Under the pieces are notes generated by a model that had not been told where the DNA came from, did no database searches, and saw only the letters and a list, made by a program, of their open reading frames with translations. DNA of 64,000 bases, taken from Coralloluteibacterium stylophorae (lineage in GTDB: Bacteria; Pseudomonadota; Gammaproteobacteria; Xanthomonadales; Xanthomonadaceae). Numbering within the stretch: position 1 is the first letter of the stretch; the number at the start of each line of letters is the position of its first letter. Made by a program: the position numbers and the translations under genes. The stretch is from assembly GCF_018122625.2 (NCBI RefSeq), contig NZ_JAGQFT020000007.1, positions 62,001 through 126,000 of the forward strand. The letters run 5' to 3'. Positions 25,345 to 35,795 of this stretch are shown here, in pieces.

Positions 25345-28300
25345 TCAGCCGACCCACACCCGCGCATTGCGGAACATGCGCATCCACGGCGAATCCTCGC
25401 CCCAGCCGGCCGGATGCCAGCTCATCTGCACGCTCCGGAACACGCGCTCGGGGTGCGGCATGAGCAGGGTGGCGCGACCGTCCGCACTGGTGAGGCCGGC
25501 GATGGCGTCCGGCGATCCGTTCGGGTTCGCCGGATACGCCGCCGCCGGCGCACCGTCGGCGCCGATGTAGCGGAACGCGACCTGGGCGGCGGCGGGCGCG
25601 CCGCCCGCGCCGAAGCGGGCCTGGCCCTCGCCGTGGGCCACCGCCACCGGGATCCGCGCACCGTGCATGCCGGCGAGCAGGACCGACGGCGATTCGGCCA
25701 CCTCCAGCAGCGCCAGGCGCGCCTCGTACTGCTCGCTGCGGTTGCGCACGAAGCGCGGCCAGGCGTCCGCGCCCGGGATCAGGTCCTTGAGCTGGCTGAG
25801 CATCTGGCAGCCGTTGCAGGCCCCGAGGCTGAAGGTGTCCGGCCGCGCGAAGAAGGCCGCGAAGGCGTCGCGCAGGCGCGCGTGCTCGACGATCGAGGTC
25901 GCCCAGCCGCGCCCGGCCCCGAGCACGTCGCCGTAGGAGAAGCCGCCGCAGGCGGCGAGGCCGCGGAAGTCCTCGAGGCCGATGCGGCCGGCGAGCAGGT
26001 CGCTCATGTGCACGTCGACCGCCTCGAAGCCGGCGCGGGTGAACGCCGCCGCCATCTCGACCTGGCCGTTGACGCCCTGCTCGCGCAGGATCGCCACCCG
26101 CGGCCGCGCGCCGCGCGTCACGTAGGGCGCGGCGACGTCCTCGGCGGGGTCGAAGCCCAGCACCGGCGCCAGGCCGGGGGCGTCGAAGTCCAGCCGCGCC
26201 GCGCGCTCCTCGTCCGCGCACTCCGGGTTGTCGCGCAGGCGCTGCATGGCGTGGCTCACCGACCACCAGGCGCCGAACAGCTCCTGCCAGCTCCACTCGG
26301 CCAGCACCGCACCCTCGCTCTCGACCCGCACGCGCGGGCTGCGCGTCGGTCGGCCGATGCGCTGCGCGCAGTGGGTGAGCTCGAAACGGTCGACCAGGTC
26401 GGCGAAGGCCGCGCGGTCCTCGCAGGCGATCTCCACCACCGCGCCGAGTTCCTCGGTGAACAGGGTGCGGATCGGGTCGTCGCCCCAGCCCTCGAGGTTG
26501 ATGTCGAGGCCGCGGTGCGAGGCGAACGCCATCTCGCACAGTGCGGCGAAGGTGCCGCCGTCGCTGCGGTCGTGGTAGGCCCGCAGCAGGTCGTCGGCGC
26601 GCGCGGCCTGGATAAGTTCGAAGAAGTCGCGCAGGCGGCGCGGCTCGTCGAGGTCGGGCACCGGCCCGCCGAAGGCGTCGTAGCACTGCGCCAGGATCGA
26701 ACCGCCGAGGCGGCGCTTGCCGGCGCCCAGGCCGATCAGCCACAGCTCGGTGCCGTCCTCGTGCTCGGCCTGCGACAGCAGCGGCGTCAGCGTGGCGCGA
26801 GCGTCCTCGATCCTGGCGAAGGCCGAGACGATCAGCGATACCGGCGCGATCGAGGCCTGCTCGCCCTCGTCCGTCTTCCAGCGCGCCTGCATGGACAGCG
26901 AGTCCTTGCCGACCGGGATCGCGAGATCGAGCGCCGGACACAGCTCCATGCCCACCGCGCGCACCGCCTCGAACAGCGCGGCGTCCTCGCCCGGGGTGCC
27001 GGCCGAGGCCATCCAGTTGGCCGAGAGCTTGATGTCGGCCAGTTGCGCCACCGGCGCCGCCGCGAGGTTGGTGAGCGCCTCGCCCACCGCCATGCGCGCC
27101 GATGCCGCGGCGTCGATCAGGGCCAGCGGCGTACGCTCGCCGATCGCCATCGCCTCGCCGGCGTAACCGTCGAAATCGGCCAGGGTGACGGCGCAGTCGG
27201 CCACCGGCAGCTGCCACGGGCCGACCATCTGGTCGCGCGCGTTGAGCCCGCCGACGGTGCGGTCGCCGATGGTGACCAGGAAGCTCTTGGACGCGACGGT
27301 CGGGTGCGCGAGCACGCGCAGGCCGGCCTCGCGCAGGTCCAGCGTGGTGCTGTCGAGCCGGCTCCAGCGCGGCGCGTCGGCGCGCTCGGCCTCGCGGTGC
27401 ATCTTCGGCGGCTTGCCGAAGATCACGTCCATCGGGATGTCGATGGCGCGCTCGCCGCCGGGACCGTCCTCCAGGACCAGATGCTCCTCGGCGGTGGCGC
27501 GGCCGACGACGGCGAAGATGCAGCGCTCGCGGCGGCAGATCGCCTCGAACTCCGCGACCCGGTCCGCGGCCACGCCGAGCGCGTAGCGCTCCTGCGACTC
27601 GTTGCACCACAGCTGCATCGGCGACAGCGACGGATCGTCGCTGGGGATGCGGCGCAGGTCGACGACGCCGCCGACGCCGGAATCGTGCAGCAGCTCGGGA
27701 ATCGCGTTGGACAGGCCGCCGGCGCCGACGTCGTGCGCGGCGACGATCGGGTTGCCCTCGCCCATCGCCGCGCAGCGGTCGATGACTTCCTGGCAGCGGC
27801 GCTGCATCTCCGGGTTGTCGCGCTGCACCGAGGCGAAGTCCAGCGCCTCCGAGCTCTGCCCCGAGGCCACCGAGCTCGCCGCGCCGCCGCCCAGCCCGAT
27901 CAGCATCGCCGGGCCGCCCAGCACCACCACCGCGTCGCCGTCGGCGAGCGCGAGCTTGCGGACCTGGCCGCGGTCGATCGCGCCGATGCCGCCGGCGAGC
28001 ATGATCGGCTTGTCGTAGCCGCGGCTCAGACCCGGCGTCGGCGTGGCGATCTCGAAGCTGCGGAAGTAGCCGGCGAGCGCCGGCCGCCCGAACTCGTTGT
28101 TGAACGCGGCCGCGCCGATCGGGCCCTCGAGCATGATCTCCAGCGCCGGCGCGATGCGCGGGTTGAGCGGGCGCTCGCCCTCCCACGGCTGGGCGAGGCC
28201 GGGGATGCGCAGGTGCGAGACCGAGAAGCCGGTGAGCCCGGCCTTGGGCTTGCCGCCGCGGCCGGTGGCGCCCTCGTCGCGGATCTCGCCGCCGGCGCCG

Positions 28301-29211
28301 GTGGCGGCACCGGGGAACGGCGAGATGGCGGTCGGATGGTTGTGCGTCTCGACCTTGATCGCGAAGGCCGACGGCACGACGTCCTCGGCGCGGTAGACGC
28401 CGTCGCCGTCGGGCCGGAAGCGGCGCGCCGGATGTCCCTCGATCACCGCCGCGTTGTCGGCGTAGGCGGTCAGCGTGCCCTGCGGCGCGTGCGCGTGGGT
28501 GTTGCGGATCATCGCGAACAGCGAGCGCTCCTGCGGCTCGCCGTCGAGCGTCCAGCTGGCGTTGAAGATCTTGTGCCGGCAGTGCTCGGAGTTGGCCTGC
28601 GCGAACATCATCAGTTCGGCGTCGCTGGGCTCGCGCTCGAGCGCGGCGTAGCGGCTGCGCAGGTAGTCGATCTCGTCGGCCGACAGGGCCAGGCCGAGGC
28701 GGGCGTTGGCCGCTTCCAGATCGGCCAGCGCGACGCGCTCGGTCGCGCCCGGCGCCGGCGTGGCGAACAGCGCCGCGGCGGCCTCGAGGTCCTGCAGCAG
28801 CGACTGCGTCATCGGGTCGTGCAGGGCGCGCGCCAGCTGCGGATGCGCCGCCGGATCGCCCGCGGGCAGCCCCTCGATGTCCAGGCGCAGGCCGCGCTCG
28901 ACGCGGCGGATGCCGACGCCGCAGCCGCGCAGGATCTCGGTCGCCTTGCTCGCCCACGGCGAGACGGTGCCCAGGCGCGGGACCACGTAGACGCTGCGCG
29001 CGTCGCCAGCGGCCGCCGGGCTGGCCGCGCCCGCATCGAGGATCCGCGCCAGCGCACTGCGGTCGACGGCCTCGGCCTCGGCGCCGGGATCGACCAGGTA
29101 GACGTGGGCGGCGTTGCGCAGCCGGATGCCCGGCGCGATGCGGCTCAGGCGGGACTGCAGGCGGGCGGTCTGATGCGGCGAAAGGGCGTCGGGCCCCTCG
29201 AGGACGAGCAT
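25345..29211 (-). CDS. purL: Phosphoribosylformylglycinamidine synthase
   Basis: A 1288-residue large-type PurL that converts FGAR, glutamine and ATP to FGAM in step four of purine synthesis. In order: an N-terminal PurS-like domain (about 1-140), a linker domain, the two AIR-synthase-like halves with [19 protein letters not shown] and the glycine-rich [15 protein letters not shown], and a C-terminal class I glutamine amidotransferase domain. The nucleophile is in [12 protein letters not shown] and the His/Glu pair in PHPERVF. Length matches the gammaproteobacterial fused form. It appears monocistronic, with its own -10 box upstream and terminator downstream. Confidence 0.98.
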   Translation of the reverse strand: MLVLEGPDALSPHQTARLQSRLSRIAPGIRLRNAAHVYLVDPGAEAEAVDRSALARILDAGAASPAAAGDARSVYVVPRLGTVSPWASKATEILRGCGVGIRRVERGLRLDIEGLPAGDPAAHPQLARALHDPMTQSLLQDLEAAAALFATPAPGATERVALADLEAANARLGLALSADEIDYLRSRYAALEREPSDAELMMFAQANSEHCRHKIFNASWTLDGEPQERSLFAMIRNTHAHAPQGTLTAYADNAAVIEGHPARRFRPDGDGVYRAEDVVPSAFAIKVETHNHPTAISPFPGAATGAGGEIRDEGATGRGGKPKAGLTGFSVSHLRIPGLAQPWEGERPLNPRIAPALEIMLEGPIGAAAFNNEFGRPALAGYFRSFEIATPTPGLSRGYDKPIMLAGGIGAIDRGQVRKLALADGDAVVVLGGPAMLIGLGGGAASSVASGQSSEALDFASVQRDNPEMQRRCQEVIDRCAAMGEGNPIVAAHDVGAGGLSNAIPELLHDSGVGGVVDLRRIPSDDPSLSPMQLWCNESQERYALGVAADRVAEFEAICRRERCIFAVVGRATAEEHLVLEDGPGGERAIDIPMDVIFGKPPKMHREAERADAPRWSRLDSTTLDLREAGLRVLAHPTVASKSFLVTIGDRTVGGLNARDQMVGPWQLPVADCAVTLADFDGYAGEAMAIGERTPLALIDAAASARMAVGEALTNLAAAPVAQLADIKLSANWMASAGTPGEDAALFEAVRAVGMELCPALDLAIPVGKDSLSMQARWKTDEGEQASIAPVSLIVSAFARIEDARATLTPLLSQAEHEDGTELWLIGLGAGKRRLGGSILAQCYDAFGGPVPDLDEPRRLRDFFELIQAARADDLLRAYHDRSDGGTFAALCEMAFASHRGLDINLEGWGDDPIRTLFTEELGAVVEIACEDRAAFADLVDRFELTHCAQRIGRPTRSPRVRVESEGAVLAEWSWQELFGAWWSVSHAMQRLRDNPECADEERAARLDFDAPGLAPVLGFDPAEDVAAPYVTRGARPRVAILREQGVNGQVEMAAAFTRAGFEAVDVHMSDLLAGRIGLEDFRGLAACGGFSYGDVLGAGRGWATSIVEHARLRDAFAAFFARPDTFSLGACNGCQMLSQLKDLIPGADAWPRFVRNRSEQYEARLALLEVAESPSVLLAGMHGARIPVAVAHGEGQARFGAGGAPAAAQVAFRYIGADGAPAAAYPANPNGSPDAIAGLTSADGRATLLMPHPERVFRSVQMSWHPAGWGEDSPWMRMFRNARVWVG

Positions 29212-29241
29212 GTCCGAGCGTCGTGTGGCGGCGGGGGCGGC

Positions 29242-29247
29242 ATTGTA
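29242..29247 (-). promoter_or_regulatory. purL: Candidate -10 box of purL
   Basis: The minus strand reads TACAAT here, 31 bases before the purL ATG, a near-consensus sigma-70 -10 hexamer in an otherwise GC-rich region. The -35 region is weak (around CTTCAT). The predicted leader is about 25 bases, too short for a riboswitch. Confidence 0.5.
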
Positions 29248-29261
29248 GCGGGTGGGGTCGG

Positions 29262-29385
29262 ATGAAGCGGGATCAGGGATTCGGGAACTGCAGGCGGAAT
29301 CCGCGGGAGCAAGCCGCTCCCGCGCCCGACCCTCATCGACCTCCGGGTCCCGGGTCCCGATTCCCGAGCCCCGGATCCCGACTAC
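29262..29385. repeat. Intergenic repeat element of the GGGAATCGGGA family
   Basis: The left end (about 29267-29286) reads gcgggatcagggattcggga. The right end (about 29350-29382) is a complementary set of tcccgattcccg and ccggatcccg units. In the middle, at 29306-29326, lies a hairpin gcgggag-N7-ctcccgc. The element fills the gap between dsbC and purL. It is the same family as the copies at 11891-12050 and 35636-35792. Confidence 0.55.
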
Positions 29386-30204
29386 TCACCCCTTCCCCGC
29401 CAGCTGGTCCAGCCGCTGCCGCATCTGCGCCGCAGGCAGGTAGCCGCCGAGCTGGCGGCCGTCCTCGTTGAACACCGCCGGCGTGCCCTCGATGCCCATG
29501 CGCTGGCCGGCCTCGAAGTCGGCGGCCACCGGGTTGTCGCAGCTGCGGCCGGGCACCGACCTGCCGGCCTTGGCGTCGGTGAGCGCCTGGCGGCGATCGT
29601 CGGCGCACCAGACGCTGACGGCCTTGCGGTAGGCGCTGCCGTCGAGGCCGGAGCGCGGGAAGAACAGGTATTCCACGGCGATGCCGCGGGCGTTGTAGTC
29701 CTCGATCTCGCTGTGCAGCTTCTGGCAGTAGCCGCACTCGATGTCGGTGAACACGGTGACGGTGTAGTCGGGGTTCTCCGGCGCGAACACGATGCGCTGG
29801 CTGCGGTCCATGGTCGCCAGCACGTCGCGGCGGATGTCGGCCTTGCTCGCCTCGGTGAGGTCGCGCTTGTTCTCGACGTCGAGCACATTGCCCTGCACCA
29901 GGTACCTGCCGTCGTTGGAGACGTAGAGCAGCTGGCCGGCGACGAGCACCTCCTGGTAGCCCGGCAACGGCGCGTCGGAGACGCGATCGACCGGCACCTG
30001 CGGGATCAGCTCCTCGACCACGCGTCGCGCGGTGGCCGCGGCGTCGGACTCCTGCGCGCCACCGGCCGAGGCCGAGGGCGACGCGGCCGGGGCGGTCGCG
30101 GGGTCGCGACCGACGGCCGTGCCGGCGGCGTCGCGATCGCCTTCGGCGGCACAGGCGGCGAGACTGAAGGCGCCGATCAGGGCGACTGCGGCGATACGAC
30201 TCAT
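29386..30204 (-). CDS. dsbC: Thiol:disulfide interchange protein DsbC, probable lipoprotein form
   Basis: A 272-residue periplasmic disulfide isomerase. The N-terminus has a lipobox LAAC with Cys18, followed by an Ala/Ser-rich linker to residue about 50, so it is probably membrane-anchored, unlike soluble E. coli DsbC. The dimerisation domain spans about 55-115 (PLPGYQEVLVAGQLLYVSND). The thioredoxin fold holds the active site CGYC at 157-160, a structural pair Cys200/Cys222 and the cis-Pro loop GTPAVF. It follows xerD on the same strand, the same neighbours as in E. coli (xerD-dsbC). The start at 30204 places the lipobox correctly. Confidence 0.94.
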   Translation of the reverse strand: MSRIAAVALIGAFSLAACAAEGDRDAAGTAVGRDPATAPAASPSASAGGAQESDAAATARRVVEELIPQVPVDRVSDAPLPGYQEVLVAGQLLYVSNDGRYLVQGNVLDVENKRDLTEASKADIRRDVLATMDRSQRIVFAPENPDYTVTVFTDIECGYCQKLHSEIEDYNARGIAVEYLFFPRSGLDGSAYRKAVSVWCADDRRQALTDAKAGRSVPGRSCDNPVAADFEAGQRMGIEGTPAVFNEDGRQLGGYLPAAQMRQRLDQLAGKG

Positions 30205-30310
30205 GCGTGGACCTCTGCTGGACGGGCTGGACGCCGGGGAACCTGCTGTGACCGTCGCCCCGGGCGACGGTTCCCGCGATTCTAGCCGCAGGCCCGCCCG
30301 CCCCCGCCGC

Positions 30311-31288
30311 TCATCCGCGCGGGTGGTGCAGCGCGTGCAGGCGCTGCAGGCGTGCGCGTGCGACATCGGTGTAGATCTGCGTGGTCGACAGGCTGGCGTG
30401 GCCCAGCAGCATCTGCAGCGCGCGCAGGTCGGCACCGTGGTTGAGCAGATGCGTGGCGAAGCTGTGGCGCAGGCCGTGCGGGCTGATCCGCTTCGGATCG
30501 ATGCCGGCGACGACCGCCGCGGCCTTGACCAGCTGCCAGAAGCGCTGGCGGGTGAGCGCGGCGCCGCGGGCGTCGACGAACAGCCATTCGCTGCTGGCGC
30601 CACGCGTCCCGCCTGCGGCCAGCAGCTGCGGGCGCGCCCCGCCGAGGTAGCGCTGCAGCCAGTCCTGCGCATCCTCGCCCATCGGCAGCAGGCGATCCTT
30701 GCTGCCCTTGCCGGTGACGCGCAGCGCGCCCTGGCGCAGGTTCACCCCGGTCACCGGCAGTGCGACCAGCTCGCTCACGCGCAGCCCGGTGGCGTACATC
30801 AGTTCGAGCATCGCGCGGTCGCGCACGCCGGCAGGCGTGGCCGGGTCCGGCGCCTGGAGCAGGCGCAGCACCTCGGATTCGGACAGCGCCTTGGGCAGCG
30901 GGCGCCCGAGCCTCGGCCCCGGCAGCTCGGCGACCGGGTCGCGTGCGATCGCGCCGCGTCGCAGCTGCCAGACATAGAAGGCGCGCAGGCTCGACAGCAG
31001 GCGCGCGTCGCTGCGCGGGCTGTAGCCCTGGCGGCTGCGCTCGGCGAAGACGCCGAGCAGCAGCGGCGCATCGTGGCCGAGCAGGCCCGGGTGCCGCCGG
31101 GCCAGGCCTTCGAGATCGCGGCGGTAGCTCGCCAGGGTCTGCCGGGCCAGCCCGGACTCGGCCCAGGCCGCCTCGAGGAACGCGGCGATCGCATCGGCGT
31201 CGGCCTGCGCCAGCGGCGGCAGCGCCATGCTGCGCGCGCGCCGCTCGGCGGGCGTGGCGGTGCGCGGGGCGGCGGACGGGGCGGACAT
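30311..31288 (-). CDS. xerD: Site-specific tyrosine recombinase XerD
   Basis: A 325-residue tyrosine recombinase that, with XerC and FtsK, resolves chromosome dimers at dif. The N-terminal core-binding domain (about 25-115) has ARQTLASYRRDLEGLARRH. The catalytic domain carries Arg in YATGLRVSELVAL, Lys in GKGSKDRLLPMG, the pair His/Arg in SPHGLRHSFATHLLNHGAD, His in LGHASLSTTQIYTDV and the Tyr nucleophile of that motif. Its order with dsbC matches E. coli, and there are no integrase-like partners, so this is the housekeeping enzyme and not a phage integrase. An alternative start at 31228 would remove 20 unconserved residues. Confidence 0.95.
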   Translation of the reverse strand: MSAPSAAPRTATPAERRARSMALPPLAQADADAIAAFLEAAWAESGLARQTLASYRRDLEGLARRHPGLLGHDAPLLLGVFAERSRQGYSPRSDARLLSSLRAFYVWQLRRGAIARDPVAELPGPRLGRPLPKALSESEVLRLLQAPDPATPAGVRDRAMLELMYATGLRVSELVALPVTGVNLRQGALRVTGKGSKDRLLPMGEDAQDWLQRYLGGARPQLLAAGGTRGASSEWLFVDARGAALTRQRFWQLVKAAAVVAGIDPKRISPHGLRHSFATHLLNHGADLRALQMLLGHASLSTTQIYTDVARARLQRLHALHHPRG

Positions 31289-31301
31289 GCGCAGCAAGCT
31301 T

Positions 31302-31313
31302 AGGGACGTCCCT
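31302..31313. promoter_or_regulatory. Palindrome between divergent xerD and RDD gene
   Basis: A perfect 12-base palindrome AGGGACGTCCCT lies in the 48-base gap between the divergent start codons of xerD (31288) and the RDD-family gene (31337). It could be an operator acting on both, or chance; no matching site was noticed elsewhere in the window. Confidence 0.3.
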
Positions 31314-31336
31314 GGCGAGCCGCTATCCTTGTGCGG

Positions 31337-31810
31337 ATGCATGCCCCCGTCTCCCCCGCCGCCCGCCCGGCCCACCTCCTGCTGCGCCTGTGTGCGCTGG
31401 TCTACGACCTGCTGCCGGTGCTCGCGCTGTGGTTCGTGGTGAGCCTGATCGTCTACGCCGCCCACGGCGCGGAACCGGTGGAATCCGACAGCCTCGGCGG
31501 GTGGATCGAGCTGGCGCTGCTGGTCGCGGTCACCGGCCTCTACGCGGTCGAATCCTGGCGTCGCGGCGGCCAGACCCTGGGCATGCGCGCCTGGCGCCTG
31601 CGCGTGGTCGCCGCCGACGGCCGCCCGGCCACGCGCCGGGCGCTGTGGATCCGCTACGGAGTGGCGATCGTCTCCCTCGGCGCCGGCGGTCTCGGGCTGC
31701 TGTGGTCGCTGTTCGAGCGGGAGCGTCGCACCTGGCACGACCTCGCCAGCCGCACGGTGATGGTGCGCCTGCCTCCGCCACCCAGGCGCGACAAGGCACG
31801 CCGGCCCTGA
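31337..31810 (+). CDS. RDD-family integral membrane protein
   Basis: A 157-residue inner-membrane protein with the RDD domain. The first helix region contains LLLRLCALVYDLLPVLALWF with the conserved acidic residue, a second segment spans about 65-85 (GWIELALLVAVTGLYAVESW), the conserved GGQTLGMRAWRLRVV follows it, and a last hydrophobic helix runs about 110-130. RDD proteins are thought to act in small-molecule or ion transport; the substrate here is unknown. It is divergent from xerD and ends 7 bases before the end of the convergent lptG. The ATG at 31337 is chosen over the GTG two codons upstream. Confidence 0.88.
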   Translation: MHAPVSPAARPAHLLLRLCALVYDLLPVLALWFVVSLIVYAAHGAEPVESDSLGGWIELALLVAVTGLYAVESWRRGGQTLGMRAWRLRVVAADGRPATRRALWIRYGVAIVSLGAGGLGLLWSLFERERRTWHDLASRTVMVRLPPPPRRDKARRP

Positions 31811-31817
31811 GCCCGGA

Positions 31818-32939
31818 TCAAGCCTGGCGCCGGTACTGCCAGACCGCGACGCCGCCCAGGACCAGCGGCGTGACCAGGCTCGCCAGGCGCAGGTCGACGT
31901 CGTAGGCCTCGGCGAGCTGGGTCACGATCCGCTGCACCAGGAAGAAGCCCAGGCCGAACACGATTCCCAGGAACAGGCGCTTGCCGAAGCCGCCGCTGCG
32001 CAGCTGGCCGAAGGCGAAGGGCATCGCCGCCAGGCACAGCGCCAGCACGTTGAGCGGATAGAACCAGCGCGCCCAGTAGAAGGCCTCGTACTCGCCAGCG
32101 TAGAGGCTGTTGGCGCGCATGTAGTCGATGGTCTGGCTGAGCTGCGCGGTGGACAGGTAGCGCGGGCGGGTCATGCTGGACGCCAGCGACTCGCCGTCCA
32201 GCGAGGTTTCCCAGGGCACCTCGGCGTGGATCTCGACCCTGGCCTCGCGCGGCGTGAAGTGGATCCGGCGCACGTCCTCCAGCACCGAACGGTCGTCCGG
32301 CCGCAGCTCGGCGCTGCGCGCGCGGGTGAGCGTGGCGAGCCGGCCGTCGGCGTCGAACTCGTACAGGCGCACGTCGGCCAGCTCGACGAAGCTGTCCTGC
32401 CCGGCCTCGCGCCGCGAGCCGGCGCGGACGTTGACGAAGACCTCGCCGTCGCGCGCCCACAGCCCGGAGAAACGCGACAGGATGCTGTCGCCGCTCTTGG
32501 CCGAGGCCGCCAGCGAGGTCGCCCGCGCCTCGCCGCTGGGCCCGAGCGTCTCGCCGTTGACGATCATGACCGCGGTCAGCGCCACCAGCGCCAGCACCGC
32601 GCCCATGCAGATGCGCAGGCGCGAGATGCCGGCGGCCCGCAGCGCGGTCAGTTCGGAGGTGGAGGCCAGCCCGCCCAGGGCGAGGATGGAGCCCACCACC
32701 GCCGCCGACGGGAACAGGTCGTAGAGCCGGCGCGGCACCGTGAAGAGCACGTTGAGCAGGGCCAGGCCGAAGGTGTAGCCGCCGCCGAGGTCGCCGAGCT
32801 CCTGCACGACCGCGCCGATCAGGTCGAAGCCCAGCAGCACCGCCCAGGCCATCAGCACCGAGGCCAGCACCGCGCGGGCGACGTAGCGGTCGTGGATGCG
32901 CGGGCGCAGCGCCTGCCAGCCGCGGGCGAGCGCGCTCAT
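31818..32939 (-). CDS. lptG: LPS export ABC transporter permease LptG
   Basis: A 373-residue inner-membrane permease of the LptB2FG complex that extracts LPS for transport to the outer membrane. Six transmembrane helices are seen as three near the N-terminus (about 25-45, 60-80, 100-120) and three near the C-terminus (about 285-370), around a periplasmic beta-jellyroll (about 140-270). The YjgP/YjgQ family signature region is ELTALRAAGISRLRI, the coupling helix. The start overlaps the lptF stop as ATGA. Confidence 0.95.
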   Translation of the reverse strand: MSALARGWQALRPRIHDRYVARAVLASVLMAWAVLLGFDLIGAVVQELGDLGGGYTFGLALLNVLFTVPRRLYDLFPSAAVVGSILALGGLASTSELTALRAAGISRLRICMGAVLALVALTAVMIVNGETLGPSGEARATSLAASAKSGDSILSRFSGLWARDGEVFVNVRAGSRREAGQDSFVELADVRLYEFDADGRLATLTRARSAELRPDDRSVLEDVRRIHFTPREARVEIHAEVPWETSLDGESLASSMTRPRYLSTAQLSQTIDYMRANSLYAGEYEAFYWARWFYPLNVLALCLAAMPFAFGQLRSGGFGKRLFLGIVFGLGFFLVQRIVTQLAEAYDVDLRLASLVTPLVLGGVAVWQYRRQA

Positions 32940-34015
32940 GCCGGCCTCCGCGCACGCGGCATGCGCCCGTCGCGGGCGAACAGCCACAGCGCGATCGCGA
33001 ACATCGGCAGGTGCAGCCACCACAGGCCGAGCCACGCCGGCAGCGCCCCCGCACCGAGCCAGGAGCGGCCGATGAACAGCGAGAAGACGTAGACCAGGTA
33101 CCCCGAGAACGCCAGCAGCAGCGCGCCGTAGCGCGGCTGTCGCGGCTGCTGGCGCGACAGCGGGATCGCCGCCAGCGCCAGCACCATGGTCAGCAGGGGC
33201 AGGCCGATGCGCCAGTGCAGCTCGGCCAGCGCCGGGCGGTCGCCGCGCTCGATCAGCGCCGGCGTCGACAGCAGCAGCGGGTCCTCGTCGCCGATGGTCT
33301 CGGCGCGGTCCGGCAGCTGCGCCTCGTTGCGCTCGAAGCGCATCAGGCGGAAGTCGGCGCCGTCGACCGGCCCCTCGACGCGGAAGCCGTCGCGCAGCTC
33401 CAGGTAGCGCTCGGTGCTGCCGTCGAAGAACAGCTCGCCCGACTGCGCGGTGGTGATGTCGATGCGGCCCTCGTCGTCCTCGGTCTGCATGAACAGGCGC
33501 TGGAAGCGCGACCCGGCCGCGCTCATCTCGTCGACATAGATCACGCCGCCGCCGGGCAGCTCGACGAAGCGCCGCGAATCCAGTCCCGCCACCAGCAGCG
33601 AACGGTTGGCGCGGTCGATCATGCGCTGCCCCGCGCGCTCGGCCGCCGGCGCGCCCCACAGCGACAGCGCGGCGACGACCAGCACCACCGGCACCGCGAA
33701 CAGCGCCAGCGGCCGCAGCAGGCGCTGCGGCCCGTAGCCGAAGGAGCTCATCACCGCCATCTCCGAATCGCGGTAGAGGCGCCCGATCGCCATCAGCAGG
33801 CCGAGGAACAGGGCCAGCGGCAGCACCATCGGCAGGTACTGGACCAGGCGCAGGCCGAGCTGCGACAGCAGCAGCGTGGCCGGAAGCTTGCCGCGGGCGA
33901 TCTCGGAGACCAGGTCCGCGAACACGCCGCTCAGGCTCACCAGGAGCAGCACCACGAGGGTGGCGGCGGCGGTTTCTGCGAATTCGCGGAGGAGGTATCG
34001 CTCGAGACGGTGCAT
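32936..34015 (-). CDS. lptF: LPS export ABC transporter permease LptF
   Basis: A 359-residue partner of LptG in the LPS exporter. The N-terminus [20 protein letters not shown] is the typical LptF opening. The coupling-helix segment is [20 protein letters not shown], a periplasmic jellyroll covers about 130-260, and three C-terminal helices follow. The ATG at 34015 is chosen by family alignment; 45 further in-frame residues upstream are Arg/Ser-rich and unconserved. It is divergent from pepA, the same arrangement as in E. coli. Confidence 0.95.
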   Translation of the reverse strand: MHRLERYLLREFAETAAATLVVLLLVSLSGVFADLVSEIARGKLPATLLLSQLGLRLVQYLPMVLPLALFLGLLMAIGRLYRDSEMAVMSSFGYGPQRLLRPLALFAVPVVLVVAALSLWGAPAAERAGQRMIDRANRSLLVAGLDSRRFVELPGGGVIYVDEMSAAGSRFQRLFMQTEDDEGRIDITTAQSGELFFDGSTERYLELRDGFRVEGPVDGADFRLMRFERNEAQLPDRAETIGDEDPLLLSTPALIERGDRPALAELHWRIGLPLLTMVLALAAIPLSRQQPRQPRYGALLLAFSGYLVYVFSLFIGRSWLGAGALPAWLGLWWLHLPMFAIALWLFARDGRMPRARRPA

Positions 34016-34169
34016 TCGCAGACGGCAGTGGCGGCTTTCGTTAGACTTGCGGGCTTTCTGCCGGTCCATGGCAGCCCGCTGCGCGCGCTCGCCTGATCGC
34101 CTGACGGCGGACCGGGTTCCAAATGCTCCGGACCAGCGTCCGGCGCGCAATCATACGGAATCACGACTG

Positions 34170-35633
34170 ATGGCCCTGCAATTCGAACTGAATCGAACCG
34201 CTTCCGCCGATGCGGAGACCGACTGCCTGATCGTGGGCGTGTTCGCCGATGCCCCGCTCGCGGGCGTCGCCCAGGAGATCGACGGAGAAGGCCGCCTGGC
34301 GGCGCTGGTCGAGCGCGGCGACGTCTCCGGCAAGGCCGGGCGCACCAGCCTGATCCCCGACTTCCCCGGCATCCGCGCCGCGCGCCTGCTGGTGGTGGGC
34401 CTGGGCGAGCGCGGCAAGTTCGGCGCGTCGGCCTTCCAGAAGGCGGTCGCCGCCGCGGTGCGCGCGCTCAAGGGCAGCCCGGCGCGCAGCGCGCTGCTGA
34501 CCCTGAGCGCGCTCGAGGTGAACGGCCGCGACGCGGCCTGGGCGCTGCGCAACGCGATCGCCGCCGCCGACCACGCCGCCTACCGCTACACCGCCACGAT
34601 CACGCGCAAGGACGACGGCGTCCGGCTCGAGCGCCTCGCGCTCGCCGGCGACGACGAGGCCGCGCTGGTGCAGGGCGTGGCGCTGGCGGCCGGCGTGGAG
34701 TTCGCGCGCGAGCTCGGCAACCTGCCGCCGAACATCTGCAACCCCGGCTACATCGCCGAGCGCGCACGCCAGTTCGCGACCGAGACCGACGGCGTCGAGG
34801 CCGAGGTGCTCGAGCGCGCGGACATGGAGGCGCTGGGGATGGGCTCGCTGCTGTCGGTGGCGCGCGGTTCGGCCAACCCGCCGCGGCTGGTGGTCCTGAA
34901 GTACTCCGGCGGCGGCGACGCCAGGCCGTTCGTGCTGGTCGGCAAGGGCATCACCTTCGATTCCGGCGGCATCAACCTCAAGGTCCAGGGCGGCATCGAG
35001 GACATGAAGTTCGACATGTGCGGCGGGGCCACGGTGCTGGGCACCCTGGTCGCGGCCGCGCGCATGCGCCTGCCGGTGAACCTGGTGGCGATCGTGCCGG
35101 CGGTCGAGAACATGGTCGACGCCGACAGCTACCGTCCCTCGGACATCCTCACCAGCATGTCGGGCAAGACCATCGAGGTCGGCAACACCGACGCCGAAGG
35201 CCGCCTCATCCTGTGCGACGCGCTGACCTACGCGCAGCGCTTCGAGCCGCAGGCGCTGGTCGACGTGGCCACCCTCACCGGCGCCTGCATGGTCGCACTG
35301 GGCAAGGTCGTCTCCGGCCTGATGACCCGGCACGACGACCTCGCCGACGAGCTGCTGGCCGCGGGCGAGACCAGCTACGACCGCGCCTGGCGCCTGCCGC
35401 TGCACGCCGAGTACGAGGCGCTGCTGGAGTCGACCTACGCCGATGTCTACAACATCGGCGGCCGCTGGGGCGGCGCCATCACCGCCGGCTGCTTCCTCGG
35501 CCGCTTCACCGAGGGCCAGCGCTGGGCGCACATCGACATCGCCGGCACCGGCTCCGAGGACGGCCGCAAGGGCATGGCCACCGGGCGCCCGGTGGGGCTG
35601 CTGGTGCAGTGGTTGATGGATCGGGCCGGGTGA
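34170..35633 (+). CDS. pepA: Leucyl aminopeptidase (cytosol aminopeptidase)
   Basis: A 487-residue M17 metallopeptidase that removes N-terminal residues from peptides; in E. coli it also acts as a DNA-binding protein in Xer recombination at plasmid sites. The N-terminal domain covers about 1-165. The catalytic domain has [14 protein letters not shown] with the metal ligands Lys and Asp, and the family signature [14 protein letters not shown]. The segment [19 protein letters not shown] near the end is also typical. Neighbours lptF (divergent), holC and valS reproduce the E. coli order. The start at 34170 gives the family's usual N-terminus. Confidence 0.97.
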   Translation: MALQFELNRTASADAETDCLIVGVFADAPLAGVAQEIDGEGRLAALVERGDVSGKAGRTSLIPDFPGIRAARLLVVGLGERGKFGASAFQKAVAAAVRALKGSPARSALLTLSALEVNGRDAAWALRNAIAAADHAAYRYTATITRKDDGVRLERLALAGDDEAALVQGVALAAGVEFARELGNLPPNICNPGYIAERARQFATETDGVEAEVLERADMEALGMGSLLSVARGSANPPRLVVLKYSGGGDARPFVLVGKGITFDSGGINLKVQGGIEDMKFDMCGGATVLGTLVAAARMRLPVNLVAIVPAVENMVDADSYRPSDILTSMSGKTIEVGNTDAEGRLILCDALTYAQRFEPQALVDVATLTGACMVALGKVVSGLMTRHDDLADELLAAGETSYDRAWRLPLHAEYEALLESTYADVYNIGGRWGGAITAGCFLGRFTEGQRWAHIDIAGTGSEDGRKGMATGRPVGLLVQWLMDRAG

Positions 35634-35635
35634 GG

Positions 35636-35792
35636 GATGAAGCGGGAAGAGGGAATGGGGATTCGGGAATGGTGAATCCGCCATCCGTCCGTCCAGCGCA
35701 CGCAGGCGATCGCGCCCGGCAGGATGCAACGAGCGCCAGCGCCTGCTGACACCACCCTTCCCTCTTCCCGAGTCCCGCTTCCCGGCGTCTCC
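35636..35792. repeat. Intergenic repeat element of the GGGAATCGGGA family
   Basis: It fills the gap between pepA and holC. The left arm at about 35639-35671 holds gcgggaagagggaatgggg and gattcgggaatgg. The right arm at about 35756-35786 holds ccttccctcttcccgagtcc followed by cgcttcccgg, its approximate complement. The enclosed part is unremarkable GC-rich sequence. Confidence 0.55.
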
Positions 35793-35795
35793 CCC

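Noticed and set aside
25414-29265. Plus-strand open frame of about 1280 codons opposite purL
   Set aside because: purL is complete with all motifs; the opposite frame is a GC-skew artefact.
30311-31288. Tyrosine recombinase as a sign of an integrated mobile element
   Set aside because: Sequence and its order with dsbC identify the housekeeping XerD; no att-like repeats, phage or transfer genes are nearby.
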